A stretch of DNA of 64,000 nucleotides, from contig JAGGNK010010225.1 of the NCBI GenBank assembly GCA_017590115.1, positions 1,116,001-1,180,000 on the forward strand, read 5' to 3'. Of the stretch, positions 1 through 12,600 are shown piece after piece. Origin of the DNA: Montifringilla adamsi (lineage: Eukaryota; Chordata; Aves; Passeriformes; Passeridae). The translations under genes and the position numbers were made by a program. Every line of letters starts with the position of its first letter. The first letter of the stretch is position 1. The notes beneath the pieces are model-generated. The model made no database searches. It had not been told where the DNA came from and saw only the letters and a program-made list of their open reading frames with translations.

Positions 1-3000
1 TCTAACTTTCTAGTGTTTCCAGCCTGCTGCATCTCTGGGCTCTGGCTGCACCTCCATTTGTAACTGAAAGGAGGCAATTCCTATAGGAAATTGCTGGAAG
101 AGTGGGTGCACCATGAACTTCAGAGGACAATTGGAAACTTGCCCACTTAGGAGTCATTTTCCAGTAAATGTGGATGTTTCCCAAAAACTGTGGGTGTGAG
201 AGTGTGTGTTATCTGCTGCAACACCGCCTCCCTGTAGGCATTTTCATTATAAGTTTGGGAGAGAACTGCTGCATATTCCATCTTTGCCCTGTCTCATTGA
301 TATTCATTCATTCTCTAGTGGGCTTAATGTTGCTGTCTGCACAGGGGAAAAAATTAAAATAACAAGACAAGGAAATAATAGAAGAAGGAGGTGATTCTTT
401 TTTAAACTTTTCTTGTGAGTGAAGACAAGGATTCATTCGTCCCGAGCCTTTGTTCTGGGAGCCCTCGGCACAGCAGTTGTCAGAGCAGGTTGCAGGAACA
501 AGGTATTCAAATGCCTCAGAATACATCTATAAATCATGTCACCACTTTTCTCTGCAGGAGCCAAAGAGTAGGAGGGAAGAGAGATGAGAACAGCTAACAG
601 ATCAAACAAGCAACCTTCGGAGGAGACATCAGCCCCACCATGATCCTCGGCGTGATGTGAGCATCTTTGAGGGTTCCTGTAGGTAGTTTTATTTGTCTAA
701 AATAGGATGGACCCTAAGCAAATATTTATGTGTCTCTCCAGTGGCTTTCAAAATATTGGAAGTTCTTTGCTCATGTGGACTGAAAGTCTTCAAAGGAGCA
801 CAAGTCCTCTTGATTTGCAATGAGCAATATGAGCACCTATGTCACATGTCTGCTTTTAGAAATACTTCTTGCAGTACAGCCAAGGCAGACTGATGGATAT
901 TGTCCAGCTGTCCCAGCAGGCAGAAGTTGTGCAACCCCTCCAGGGCAAAGGATATTTGGACAATGAAAGGGAAATGAGGATATTCCTGCCTCACCCAGCC
1001 CTGATTGCCTTAGGAAGGATGCAAATGTCTGTACAGCTTTACCTGGAGGTCAAACAGGACCTGATCAGGCCAGGGTCTGCAGAGGGAAGCTCAGCTAAGT
1101 GGTCAGGTCTCACAGGCTGAGTATGAGGGTCCTGGGGCCACTCGGTGCTCCTCTGCCATAGGCTGGGGCCAGGCAGTGGGGTTGCTCCCCAGCCCTGGTA
1201 CCCCTCTTGTCACACAGCCAGACAGCCCAGCGTGGGCACTGCTGACTGTCTGTGGAGCTGGTGGCCAGTCACCATGGGGGGAGAGGCTGCTGTGCCCCCC
1301 TTCTGGCTCCTTGGGCCCATTCTCTCCTTCCATCCCTTGCACATTGCCAGTTACTGTCTTTCTGCTGTAATCTCTGCCAGATCTCACTCCATGTCTGGTC
1401 ACCCTTTGTGGCCCAAGCTGTGTCACTGGCTGCCATTGCTGTCCCTTTCATCACTGCCCACCCCAAGAGGACCTTGAGCAATTGTGTGCTCAGAGCAGCT
1501 TAACATTTTGGCTGTAGCTGCCAATAGTTTGCCTACTTTGTAAGGGGTCTTTGGGTGAAATCCTTGCAGGTCTGCTGCTTTCACCTATAGACTGCAGTAT
1601 TTGTACAGAAGGGTTCATGACAGGCTTTATGGGTCTGGTTTTGTGGGCTTTTAGGTGCTGTGCTTCATTCGTGCCTTCACCTCTCCTGCCTGCCTTTCTG
1701 CATGTCTGGGATGTGGAGTGAAAAGTTGTTGAAGTTCATGTTAGCCACACCATCTCTTCATGTGCCTTAACTACTCCAGCTCAAGACTAACTTAGCTTAA
1801 ATTTGAACCTGCTTATATTTGCACCCAGAAGGAGAGCAGATTACCCACTTTTAGCCCATGAGCTGTGCAGGAATGGAAAGATCAGAGGCACCAAGAGTTC
1901 AACCAAGTATAAAACTGTCCATGGCACTACCATGCTGCTGTCTGTCAGATGCACGAGGACTGAGCTTTGCAGAGACCAAACCCAGCAACTCTGTTTATTT
2001 TCTGTGCAAATACAGAATACCACTGGTTATCTTAACCTACCAAATTTTAAACTTTGTGTGGAGAGAAACCTTCTAAAGGTGGCAAATGCTTACAGTTTTG
2101 TTGGCAACATCCTTTAATGACCTGCTGCATTCCAGATGTAGGTCATGTTTACTACATCAAATGCTAGCAAACAGCAACAATACAATTTTGCAGAATAAAA
2201 CACAAATTTAGCAGCAAAAATGCTGCCTTTTGAGCTTCTGTTCTAGATTAAGCATCTTTTAAGCTCCAAACAGACAAAAATTTAGGCTTTCCTTTTTCAC
2301 ACCTCACCTCAAGATGACTGAAGCATTTATTGAGTGCTCGTAACATACTGTGTGATTGTAGTAGCAAGCAAAGCAAACTGGGCCACAGAAGAGCTGTAAT
2401 GTTAGAGGAAAGCTAAACAGCACCACTGAGCAGATGGTTTCATGCCTGGAAGAACAACCCTCAAAATTCACACTTGGAAAACATGGAGGCTGTGCACAGT
2501 CCAGTCCAGTGCCAGGGCTAAGGGTAGGGCACAAACTTTAGCAGACAGAAAATCACCATTTCATATATGAGCTGCCTCCACACTGAGGTGGGGAAAGCCT
2601 TGAAGGTTCCTGCCCTGGCCAGCCTGGGCATGTGGCTGTGTGTTTCATCCTGCCTGGCATCCAAGTGGTAGGTGCCAGCAGGAAATGCATAAGGGCATTA
2701 AGCCAGCTTCCTGAGAACATGGCACTGCTTCACCCTGCAGCCAACAACAGCGATCACCTTCAGTGCGACAAAGCCAACTTTGCTTCTGCAGACATGTCCC
2801 TCACGTGCTCCAGGGTGCTGGACTTTGCCTCTGCACCTGCTGGAATGGGTGTGCCAGCATAGCTGGGAGATACAGGATGGTTTAGGGCAGTGGAAATGAT
2901 GGGAAAGAAGAAGGAGAGATCTTCTGAGGGGAAACATCTCTTTACCATTAGCTACAAGTGGTACCTTTTTAATTATTGAGATGCTGGCGCTGGCAGAGGT

Positions 3001-3744
3001 TGTGAATTGACTTGGTAATTATTTAGAAGAGCCCCAATTGCTGGCAAGGATTCCCATGTAGTCATTTTCTAACTGGATAGAGGGAGAAATAAACTCTTCA
3101 AGTATTTATTATTATTACAGCCTGTCAATTATGAAGATTTATTCATTCCTGCTGAGCTACCTTGAGACTTGGCTTTATCACTTCACTGCTGCTGCCACAA
3201 CACTATTATATATGTGAAAATGTGAAGGTGAGGTATGCTTTTTGAAGTTAGACACAATTCATCTTCCTGAGTTTTGACAGCTCCCCACCATGTACAAGAT
3301 AACACTGTCTAACACACCGACCACAGCATTACAGCCTGCTTTTCTCAGGTTTGCTTCAGCACAGCTTCTTAGCTCACACACTGTAACATCTTCAGGCAAG
3401 TTGAAAGTGCAATGGGACCCAGTCTCGGTGTTTTCCACAGCTACCCAGACTGCTGTATAAAACACCCTGGTCCATTGGGCTCATGTGCTGCTGAAATCAT
3501 ATTTAAGCCCATGGAAATTGGGACTTCAGTTGGTAAATTCCTCACCTTTCAGGTCAGTCAGGTCCTGAATTTAGGGCAGGTTGACCAAGATCTTTAGGAA
3601 ATGTGGGGATATTGGTGGCTTGTTCTGTGTAGCTCATTTAAGCCTGTTCATGGATGCAATAGAGGCTCAGCACAAAGCTATTGTTTTCTGGTCCAAGAAG
3701 GAAGTGGCTTATGATGTCATTTCCCTTGGGATTTGTGTCTTTGT
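1..3744. other. Non-coding stretch, no gene supported
   Basis: No open frame here has recognisable domains, biased composition or a matched pair of splice sites. The open frames seen are short (about 60-110 codons), overlap on both strands, and fit chance. I see no CR1 copy, RNA gene or long tandem repeat. This is probably intergenic or intronic DNA. Confidence 0.6.
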
Positions 3745-3799
3745 GTCCTTTCCATTCCCCTTCCTTTTCCATCCCGTTCCTTTCCCTCCTTTCCCCTTT

Positions 3800-3832
<33 letters not shown>
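3745..3832. repeat. Polypyrimidine tract ending in a T31 run
   Basis: Nearly 90 bases are almost all C or T on the plus strand, made of irregular TTCC and TTTCCC blocks. The tract ends in an uninterrupted run of 31 T at 3802-3832. Long homopurine-homopyrimidine tracts can form triplex DNA. The T-run can also be read as a poly(A) tail on the minus strand (see the next entry). The exact run length in an assembly is unreliable. Confidence 0.9.
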
Positions 3833-3836
<4 letters not shown>

Positions 3837-4130
3837 GAGCAGCAGTCTTTTATGGCTTTGTTGAGTGAGGGGCAGATTTATTGGGGCAGAATTAAGGAGA
3901 TAAGAGAATGGGAGCTCCCCTTGTTCAGACCTCAGTTGGAAAGGCTATACCTCAGGAAAACCTTCCCCATCTCTTCCTTCCAGGTTCCCTGTCTGCCTGC
4001 ACAGCTGCCTGTCACACTGCTTGCAGTGCCCCCCAGGGTGCACGCTCTCTGGCTGGTAGGAGACTCTAAAATTTGCTTTCACAGGCTTTATTTTGGGAGC
4101 CATCTGAAAGACATGGACTCTCTGTGAGGA
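3833..4130 (-). pseudogene. Possible 3' UTR retrocopy with poly(A) tail
   Basis: On the minus strand, sequence immediately before the A31 run contains AATAAA (plus-strand TTTATT at 3877-3882, 44 bases from the tail) and ATAAAA (3848-3853, 15 bases from the tail). A polyadenylation signal followed by a long A-tract is the layout of a processed retrocopy. There is no open frame in the adjacent few hundred bases, so any copy would be 3' UTR only. I could not find target-site duplications, and the left limit of the copy is a guess. The run could equally be a simple expansion of the polypyrimidine tract beside it. Confidence 0.22.
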
Positions 4131-7100
4131 TTTGAAGCCCTGCTGCCTTGTGTGCTGTAGCCAGGATACAGAGGGTGCCAGCAGTGAACCTCGAATGGGT
4201 GGGACCCCTTCAGTCCCACTCCAAATCAGGGATCAAGGTCCTGGGCAGGGGACTTGCCATAAAAATGCTCTTTGCAGTTTCATCTCAAGCAGCTGTGACA
4301 ATTTGGGGCCATCTGCAGATTTGCCACCTCACTGCTCACCTCTTTTCCAGATCATTAAGACGTGCATTAAACACCACCACCCTTCGGAACAAATTTGCCA
4401 GTCACTCCTACAGCTAGCTGGGAAAATGATCCCAACTCCTTATTTTCAGCCTCCATGTCTGTTTTTTGCTGTGCTTTCCCTCGTGGGATGGAGCACTTTC
4501 CCAGTCACAGTTATGCAAGGTGTGTTAGTCAGGATCCCTCACATCCTGTGCACAATCAGGACTGGAATTTCTACATGAGCCTTTGGGGAGGAGCAGGTGC
4601 TGCTGCTGTGCTTGCCAGCTTCCCAGCTGTGCTGCAAGGCCTTTGCTGCCTGTGTCAAGGTTGTGCCATGCAACTCTTCCAGAGGCATGGGAGAGGCATT
4701 TGGAGAAGTTTCCTCTGTTGCTGTTGGTCTGCTCTGCGGCTTTTTGCAGGAAGCTGTGCTGCACCTGCAACCTGGGATAGGCAGAACGTGGAAAGAAAAA
4801 TATAAACAGCAAAACCAGAGTTACTGCCAGGCTGGGCAATTAGTTTTATTTATACAAACATGCCTCCCCACTGTAGTTTTTGCTTCCCTGGCACATGTTC
4901 ATTTTTCTTCCTCCTCTTTTCTTCTCAGAACATTGTGGGGCCATGAGTTTCCCAGCCTTTTCCTGTGGCTGGTCACCAGCCCTGCTGCTGGGTCAGCACA
5001 AGCACAATGCCCTCATGCAGCAGCCCCATGGCAGATGTGCCATGGGGGTCTGCACTCTGCACCCCATGCTTCTCCCTGCCTCCCAGTTATAGGGAGCTGT
5101 TCCTGAGCTCGCTGTAAGGGACAGGTAGCTCATTAAACTGCTTGCTGTGCTCTGCAGCATTCCCACTTGGCAAGGTCATCAGTGCCACATCGAGCCATTC
5201 CTCCCACCTGAGGGAGAGGTGGGGGGCAGCCTGTGGGGAAACCTTCCTGTATGCTAAACCATGCTTGCTGAAAATACACCATGGGATAGAGCCCTGAGGA
5301 GGCAAAACAGCCTGGAGCCAGCCTCACATTATATCCCTGTCCACCAAGCATTTTAAAGATAGGCACACAACCCCAGTCAGATGGTTTGTACCTTAACACA
5401 CAGGATGGATGGCAACCTCATCCTTTGCTGCCCTCCCTGTTACCAGTGCAGAGACCTGGCAGCTCCGTGGTTGGCTGGGGCATCATCCCATACCTCAGCC
5501 ATGAACCTGGACATGGGCAAAGCACAACCCTTTCTTCCCAGCATCCAGCCACTCAGAGGAGCCAGCGTTAGGGGGGACAGGCGGCAAAAAACCCACCACC
5601 AGCTGTGGGATCTCATGGGGTGGTGGGGAGTGCGGTGCCCTGGCTGCAGGTCTCTGCCAGAGGGGGGATGTTTGCAGCCCTGGGGTGTTAAGGTTCAAAG
5701 GATTCTCCAGCCCAGCTGGGCTGCATTTTTTTTGGATACACCAAATGGAAAATATTAGTCTGTAGACAAAACAGACGCTGTGAGGAGGAGCACAGGGCAG
5801 TATGCCTGTTGCAGGAGCCGGGGCTGGAGCAGCAAGCTCCCCACATGGCCAAGATATTTCAGCTATGGGCTGCTGGGCAGCGATGCTGGAATATGGTGAT
5901 CCTCAACCATCCTCAACCATCCCATGCTGGGAATAGGTTTCAGTGCTGCAAGTCACCTGGGCATGCTCCATGGAAAAGTTTTTTTCCCAAGAGGCTGAAA
6001 AGTCCTCTTTGCCTTCCCACCACCTGCTGAGGATGTTGGGGAAGGGTTCAGTGTTCATCTGCTTGTGTCTCCAGAGATAACAGGGAGCTATCCCACCAGC
6101 TGGCCTCCTAGTCTAAAAATGGTTCTCTTCTATAACAAACATCCTACTTGTCTTTGGCAGGTAGTAACCACGAAGCAGGAGGTCTAACACACAAGCAGGA
6201 CAGGGCTCATCTCCCGGTGTGATAAATATAGAGCTGGAACCTGCATCACACTGGAGGTGACAACCTAGAGCAGCCCCACAGGAACACATAGGGGAAAATC
6301 CCAACTCTGGGTCAATTTTCCATAGTGCTTTTTTGTCTCCTACTTTAAATAAACCCAGAATTCATTAATTCAGAGCCTCTGTTTTTCTGTACCATCTGCT
6401 TGTGGGCCAGCATGGCTGAGAGTACCTGGAGTCAGCTCTCCTGCCACCTGCTCCTGCTGGGTTTTCCTCCTCTAGCAAAGCTTTAACCTTTGGTTTGCAG
6501 CCTGCTCAACTGTGGTTCATTATTAATTGGCTGGAAAAGCAGGGCCACTGCAATGGACTTCTGGAGCTCCTCCCTCCCACCCGTCTCCTTGCATGACCCA
6601 GCCTGGTCAAGCAGGCCAGGCAAAGCATGTCTCTGAGCTCAGCCAAGGAGGATTGCAAAGGAGGGCCACACTGCATGGCATCCCGCAGCTCCTGTGTCCA
6701 GTGTCCTCTGCAAATCCCCATCCGGATGCCAGGACTGATGGAGGATCCACAGGAAGAGGTAGTGATTTAGGGACAGCCTTGTTGCTACCTTGCAGGGCAG
6801 CACAGCCTTCCCAATGCTCTGGTTTTACCAAGCTAGGCTCTGTCTTGCTCCCTTGCTGACTCATCCATGTTCAGGCCAGAAGAGAGCCATCACCATAATC
6901 TGGTTTTATCTTCTCACAACTCAGCTGTAAATCTTCACCCAGTGATTTCTGCACTGAGATCACAAGCGCTGCCAGAGGTAGCACCTGGCTTTTCAGATGT
7001 CCAGACCTGACTCAAAGACTTTGAACATCATTACAAAATTCTTTGGAATCTCTTCAAAAGGCTATTAATACTCCCTGTGACTTGTTCAGATGGGAAACAC

Positions 7101-8710
7101 AGCTTTCTGTCCACCCCATCCTGACACAGGGCATGGCAGGCTGTGTGCACAGTGGATACACACCAGCCCTCATGAGAGGCTACACACCTCCAACACAGCA
7201 CTAGTGTGGAACATAAACAGCAACCTCCCCCCCAGAAGATGAGATCAGGATGTTTCCATCCTGGTCCTTTTGGGAAGGGGGAAGGCAGCAGCTCACCATC
7301 TGAAATCACAGCCCAGCTGGTGGGGCTGCCAGGCAGGTACTTGTGGTACCAAGGCTCCCTCTCCAAACCTGGAGCCAAGTCCCCAAAATGTGGGGTGCCT
7401 GCACAGCACCCCTACTGCTGGTGCCACAGCCCTGCTGGGGGTCCAGGGCCTGGGGCAAACCCTCCACAGCTCTCCAGGAATTGCTGGCCATCCAAAACAA
7501 ACTTACAACCCAAGCTTTCCAGCTGGCCTTCTTTTTGTAGTCCTGGAGAGAACTTTTGGGTACAAAAAAACAATTCCAAAGACCTAAAAATAGCCCTAGA
7601 CTTCTTCAACAGGGCAGTTGTATTTTGAGATATGTAGAATGTTATCGAGCACTGAGACCTCCTGCTAAAACTGTGGAGGAGATGAAAGCCCCTTAATTCC
7701 TCTTCTCTTGTCACCTGAGCTGACCTTCAGGCCTGGGAGCGCTTTTATTCGAGCACATTCCAGGACTCAGGCGGTGGCCTCGTGCTTCACATCCTGCTTG
7801 ACTGGGACAAGGACATGCATTTGTCATTGATGTTCTCTGCTCCTTCTGCGTCAGAGAGCTCTGCTTTGTTTCTCTTCCCAAGACTAGCCAGGGAATACAC
7901 AAGCAATGTTTAAACAAGCAATGGACATATTATTTTATTGAAATGATAAAAAAAATAAACTAAAGGACCCATTTGTTTTATAAACCTGAAGGTTCTGGCT
8001 TAGGCCCTCTGACAGCCTCCCTTCAGCACAAAGCAAACCTAGAAGAAACATGACAACAAGATATATTACCAGCTTGAACACTCAGCTCAGTTTAAAGCTA
8101 TGTGTTATTGCAGGTCTAAAATGTTATTTCTGTTGGATATACAAAACCTCTTCTTACAGATTTACTTCTTCACTCCTCTCAAGCTTGTCTCCAACAGCAG
8201 GTTTTTGTGCTTTGTCTCCAGAGTCCAGAGCTCACTCATCCCACCAGGGCTGATATTGCCATGCTTTGCTCAGCTGAGTGCACCCAATGTTTTTGCCAGT
8301 TGCCTGCTGCTGCTCCAACCCTGTTTCAAATGCCCATTTCAGGAAGAGAAACCTGCTTGCCTGGGCTGCAGCAAAAAGAAAAGGCTCTTCTGAACTGGGG
8401 GAATAAATAACCATCCCTTCTTTTATGCTAGTAACTTTAAAAGGCATTAAAATAGAAGGCTTTCAGGGCAGAAAAATCCCTATCACCAGGCTACAGATGC
8501 TGCAGAAGGTGTTTTCATTATGAGCAAAGGATGTCTGGAAACAGATATTCCTTTTAACAAATACTCCAGTCACTGTCTTGAAAAAAATTGGGTCTGTCAC
8601 CTGCTCTGCTCACCTGTGAATGTGCATTGCCTCCAAATTCAGGGTTTCTTAGATCATTATATTGTCTACAATGGGGCTGCTGCTTGCAGAGAGCTGCAGA
8701 TCCCTGACCC

Positions 8711-8713
<3 letters not shown>
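4131..8713. other. Non-coding stretch, no gene supported
   Basis: GC content is moderate and there are many overlapping chance open frames, the longest about 169 codons at 4597-5106 on the plus strand. Its translation is rich in Cys, Leu, Ser and Pro, with no domain pattern, no splice context, and equally long open frames overlapping on both strands. Nothing here can be called a gene. Confidence 0.55.
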
Positions 8714-8753
<40 letters not shown>

Positions 8754-8762
8754 CTCTCTCTC
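8714..8762. repeat. Compound (CA)n(TC)n microsatellite
   Basis: About 18 CA dinucleotides (8714-8750) run directly into six TC dinucleotides (8751-8762). The apparent Cys-Val open frames on the minus strand here are translations of this repeat and not genes. Confidence 0.97.
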
Positions 8763-9097
8763 ATGACAACAACTATCTTTATGGCCACAAAATCCCATGT
8801 AAACAGATGGTGCTGTAGTAAAACTATGATAAACAGAGTGATTTACATACACAGGCAACTACAGCTCTCATTAAGAATAAATTAAGTAAAGAGACCCAAG
8901 ATGCAAGCAGCTCTTCAGCTCCAGCTCCAGGCACTCCCAACATTGTTGATGCCTGAATCTGGGATGCTGCTGCAGTCCCAGGTAATGCTGAAGCCTGGAA
9001 CCTCCAGACTTGCATTTCCTATCTAATTTGAGATGGAGTGTGCACCCAGAGCTACAGTTTGAGCCCACCTCCAACAGAAACCAAAGGAAAAGATGCT

Positions 9098-9349
9098 TTA
9101 CTTAGATGTTAAGATTTTAAAGTTGAAGCTGAGCCCTGTGGTGTAGGTGTTCCTCCCTTCAAAGCTGGAGCCCAGCACCTTTTTGCAGGCTTCAAGCACA
9201 GCTGCCTTGCCAGCAGCCCCCAAGCCTCCCATGTGCTCAATGAAGTTGGTAAGGACAAATCTGTCCCCTTTCACCTCCTCTTTGGCTATGGCCTCCATGC
9301 AGGAGTAGCCAATTATCCAGAATGGGTTGGCCAGTGACGAGCCCAGCAT
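9098..9349 (-). CDS. Protein-like open frame, possible terminal exon, unrecognised
   Basis: This is an 83-codon frame from Met to a TAA stop on the minus strand. The composition is balanced and protein-like: charged Lys/Glu/Asp residues are spread through a hydrophobic pattern, with Trp11, Tyr15, Cys17, a Gly-Gly-Leu-Gly-Ala-Ala-Gly stretch at 41-47, Cys55, and a C-terminus FNFKILTSK. This differs from the Cys/Ser/Pro-rich chance frames nearby. In frame, the reading extends upstream past the Met to a TGA about 16 codons away. An acceptor-like site (CCTCAG, near plus position 9375) lies between that stop and the Met, so the piece could be a last exon. I do not recognise the family. A degenerate gene fragment or a chance frame are the alternatives. 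A neighbouring exon-like unit at 9623-9685 does not match it in phase. Confidence 0.3.
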   Translation of the reverse strand: MLGSSLANPFWIIGYSCMEAIAKEEVKGDRFVLTNFIEHMGGLGAAGKAAVLEACKKVLGSSFEGRNTYTTGLSFNFKILTSK

Positions 9350-9622
9350 TCCCAGCCCCCTCCCAGGGGAGGTTCTGAGGGGTCCGAGTCAAGGACAAGT
9401 GTGATGACAGCAGGGATGGTGCGAGCACACAGGAGCACACGTCAGCCCACGTCTCCTGCGGACTGGGGAGGGAGGAATAAGCATCCTTTGGGCCTCCTCT
9501 GCTTGCTGGGATTGTGCATGACCCCTCCAGCAGCTCCCACTGCCCCTGGCTCTGCCAGCCTGGACACAGCTGGAGCAGACAGCTGAGCCCTGGGCAAGGG
9601 CTATGCAGTGCTGCACCTTTAC

Positions 9623-9685
9623 CTTTGCAGAGGGGTTTTGAGATGGTGGGCTCAGCCAGCCCTTGGCCAGACACAGCTGCTGTAC
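9623..9685 (-). other. Exon-like unit with good splice sites, 63 nt
   Basis: On the minus strand a pyrimidine-rich acceptor ending TTTCCAG precedes a 63-base unit that ends AAAG followed by a GTAAAG donor. The unit is open in two frames, reading either VQQLCLAKGWLSPPS... or TAAVSGQGLAEPT.... Both length and sites fit a small internal exon. However, neither open frame leaves the unit in the phase needed to enter the open frame at 9098-9349 through the acceptor at about 9375. It may therefore be a decoy, a non-coding exon, or part of a different transcript. Confidence 0.22.
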
Positions 9686-12600
9686 CTGGAAAGATAAAGG
9701 GTAAACCAGAGATTCACTGGTCTGTCTCTGCTCCACAGGGCTCCCCGAGGGCTTGCCAAGGCAGCCTGCCTCTCCTTGTGACCCCTTTTGTGTCCTGCGG
9801 GACTTGCTTTGTGAGAAAGACGGGGAGGAAGGACAGAAATCCAAGATGAAGCACAATTAAAGCCGCTGGGAACCTGATGAGCCAGCTGGTCCCCAAGCAA
9901 GCACCCTCAGGGACCTCCCCCAGGGAGCAGCTCCAGGGGCTTTTGCAGCAAACTCTCTGGGTAGCCTCTTCCCACACAGTACAGCCTGCCTTGCCTTGCC
10001 TTTCCTAACGCTTTAATTTTCAGGATTTTCACCTGTGTGGTTTAGTTTTTGTTCACAGTGTGTTCCCATATGGCTTAATTTGCACCTCTAAAATTAAAAC
10101 AAGATTCCTTGCTGTTAGGGGGCAGCAGGTCTGAACACCAAGCCACAAAATTTTCTATTTTTCTGTCCCAATGAGCTTAGTCAATCTCAGTGCTCCATGT
10201 AGCCCTGGTGTTCCTTAGCCCAGAGCTACAGGAATGGGGAGCTGTGGCAATGCCAGAAAATTTTCATGAAAGATTTTTTATGTCCTATCAAGCTGCACAA
10301 TTAAATGATATTGAAAGGTGCCAGATGAGGAACTCTGAAATTTGCATTTCATTTGGTGTGTGGTTGGGTTTTCTTAAAATCCACCATTAATCACTGCTCA
10401 TGATATTCACAAGGAGCAAAATATTTCTTTGCAAAACTGAGGCTACCGTAGTCCTGAAGTGGGAAAAGAAGGGTGAGAGCAAGTCAGGAGCTCTGTGACA
10501 AATGTGTGCAGAATATTCTGGAATATCATTGGACGGGTGCAGCCTCCATGCGCAGCATGGATGGAGATACACTCAGAGCTCCCTGAAGCACATAGCTCAG
10601 GAGAGACCTTCCCCACTGGGCTGGGTGCTCTGGGTCCCTTCAGCTCCTGCCCTTTCCTTGTCTAATTCCAAGAGGGAAAGCTGGCCGAGGTGATTCACTC
10701 GGCAGGAATATCAACACAGCACATCAGGCTGCAAGGAGGGAAAGCAGCCATCCTGGGCAGCCAGCCCCTGCCCAGCAGCCAGAGGAGATGTCCAGGGAGG
10801 GCATGAGGAAAGCACAAGCCTACAATGAATCTGTCCCATGGAAACTCCACCCAGTGGCTCACAGACATCACCTGCTTGAGATGACATCCTTGAGTTCAGC
10901 GGCCCTTGAAGGATTTCAGTCACTTAGGTTTGTATAGCTGCTTTCTCACCCTTAGCAAATCTCCCAGCACCTACAGCATCTTGTGCCAGCAACCTCAAAT
11001 GGCAGTGAACTGCTGAAACATTTTCCTCCTGCTTCTTTTAAACGTGCTGCCTAATAAATTTACATTGTGATTTCAAGCCTAGTGAGAAGGAATGGAAGTT
11101 TCTTTCTGTTTCCCCTTCTTTCATGGACCTCCTGCATGCTCACCCTTGCCCTGCAGACATCTCACTTCCAGTCTATCCAGCCCATCCTCCCACAGACACT
11201 TCCCTATTTCTGTCTGCCTTTTTTCCCCCCAGCAGTGCAGCATTAGCCATGTTGATCTACTTGAGGCATCTCACAACAAATCAATGGAGGTACAGGTAGG
11301 AGACCCACATCAGTGGGATCATCTGTCTGAGGTCATCATGTTATGCACAGCATTGGCTTTTACATGGAACATTTCACATTGTCCCCTGGATGCATGCTCA
11401 GCCATGGGGATGATGCTGCTGGACATGACTGTGAGTACACTGGCAGCACCAGACTGTTGGAGTTCAGCTGCTGGCATGACTGAATGATGGTACGGATCGC
11501 TTGGTCCATCTTGGAAAGCAGCACAAGTGAAGAAGGAACAGCATGACTGTCTCAGTTTCTCAGTCTTTGTCCCAGAGTACCCAGAAAGCAAACACAGAGC
11601 CCACACTAGAGGGAGGCTCAGGAACAACCACTGAGGAAATGTCTTCACATCCTGAGCAAAGAATGTGTCTCTCAGGCAGATAAAACAGGCTGGAGGGGGT
11701 GGATGCATCTCTTCCCTCTCAGGAGGAGCAGAGGGAGAACTCTCCTACTGGGCAACCCCTTCCCCTTTTGCCTTGCTGTTCCTGAGCTCATGAGCATCTT
11801 ACAATTTTCTTTAATTACTGCCTTTACCTCCTGTCTTTGAGAAGCTGCCCACCCACCCCCTGCTTGAGTGAGGAATGATATTTTACCATCATTAAACCAG
11901 GCAGGCTGGCAATATCCCATAGGTTTTCATATCTGCCTGGCTTTCACTGTGGACCAGCTGTGAGGTGCATTGAGGACCAAACCCATTCACAATCTATCCA
12001 ATATACCTCTGTGTCTGCCAATGTTAGGGACCAACCTTGTTCAGTTTTCTCTGCTGCAGGTTGTGTTCCAGGCCTGACAACATCCCACCTCTCTCATGAT
12101 TTCCTGCCCTTTCTGGCTGTTCACTTGATGGGAAGCTGAACAAAACCAGTATAAAAGGAGGCTATGGCAAAATTTGCACTGACATTTGCTGGCATTACTC
12201 TTGTTTTCTGGCAGCTTGAATGTGGAATGTGTCTGATATTTATTGGAGAAAAAAAATGTCACATCCTTTCTCTTCCTCCTGATGTATATTAAAAAAAAAA
12301 TTAGAAAGGCAGTCTAGAAGCTTTTAAAGGCCTATGTTCTTCCACCAAAGACAGTCACAGATGCCTAAATGCTTAAGCACAGATGCACAGCATGAATCCC
12401 AATGAGATTACCCTTCAGGAGATCCTTCCTCGTGCTGGATTACTTCTAAATGACGAAACATGATTCGAGTCTTTGCAGACTCACACTTGATGTTCTGGGA
12501 ATTGCTTGTCCATGTTTGTACCACCATGGGCCTTTTACGCCCCCACAGTCCCCCATGGGAAAATTACAAGAGTGGAGGGCTGCATGCTCCCCTGTCCTTG

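Noticed and set aside
8554..8858. Cys-Val repeat open frames on the minus strand
   Set aside because: They are translations of the (CA)n microsatellite.
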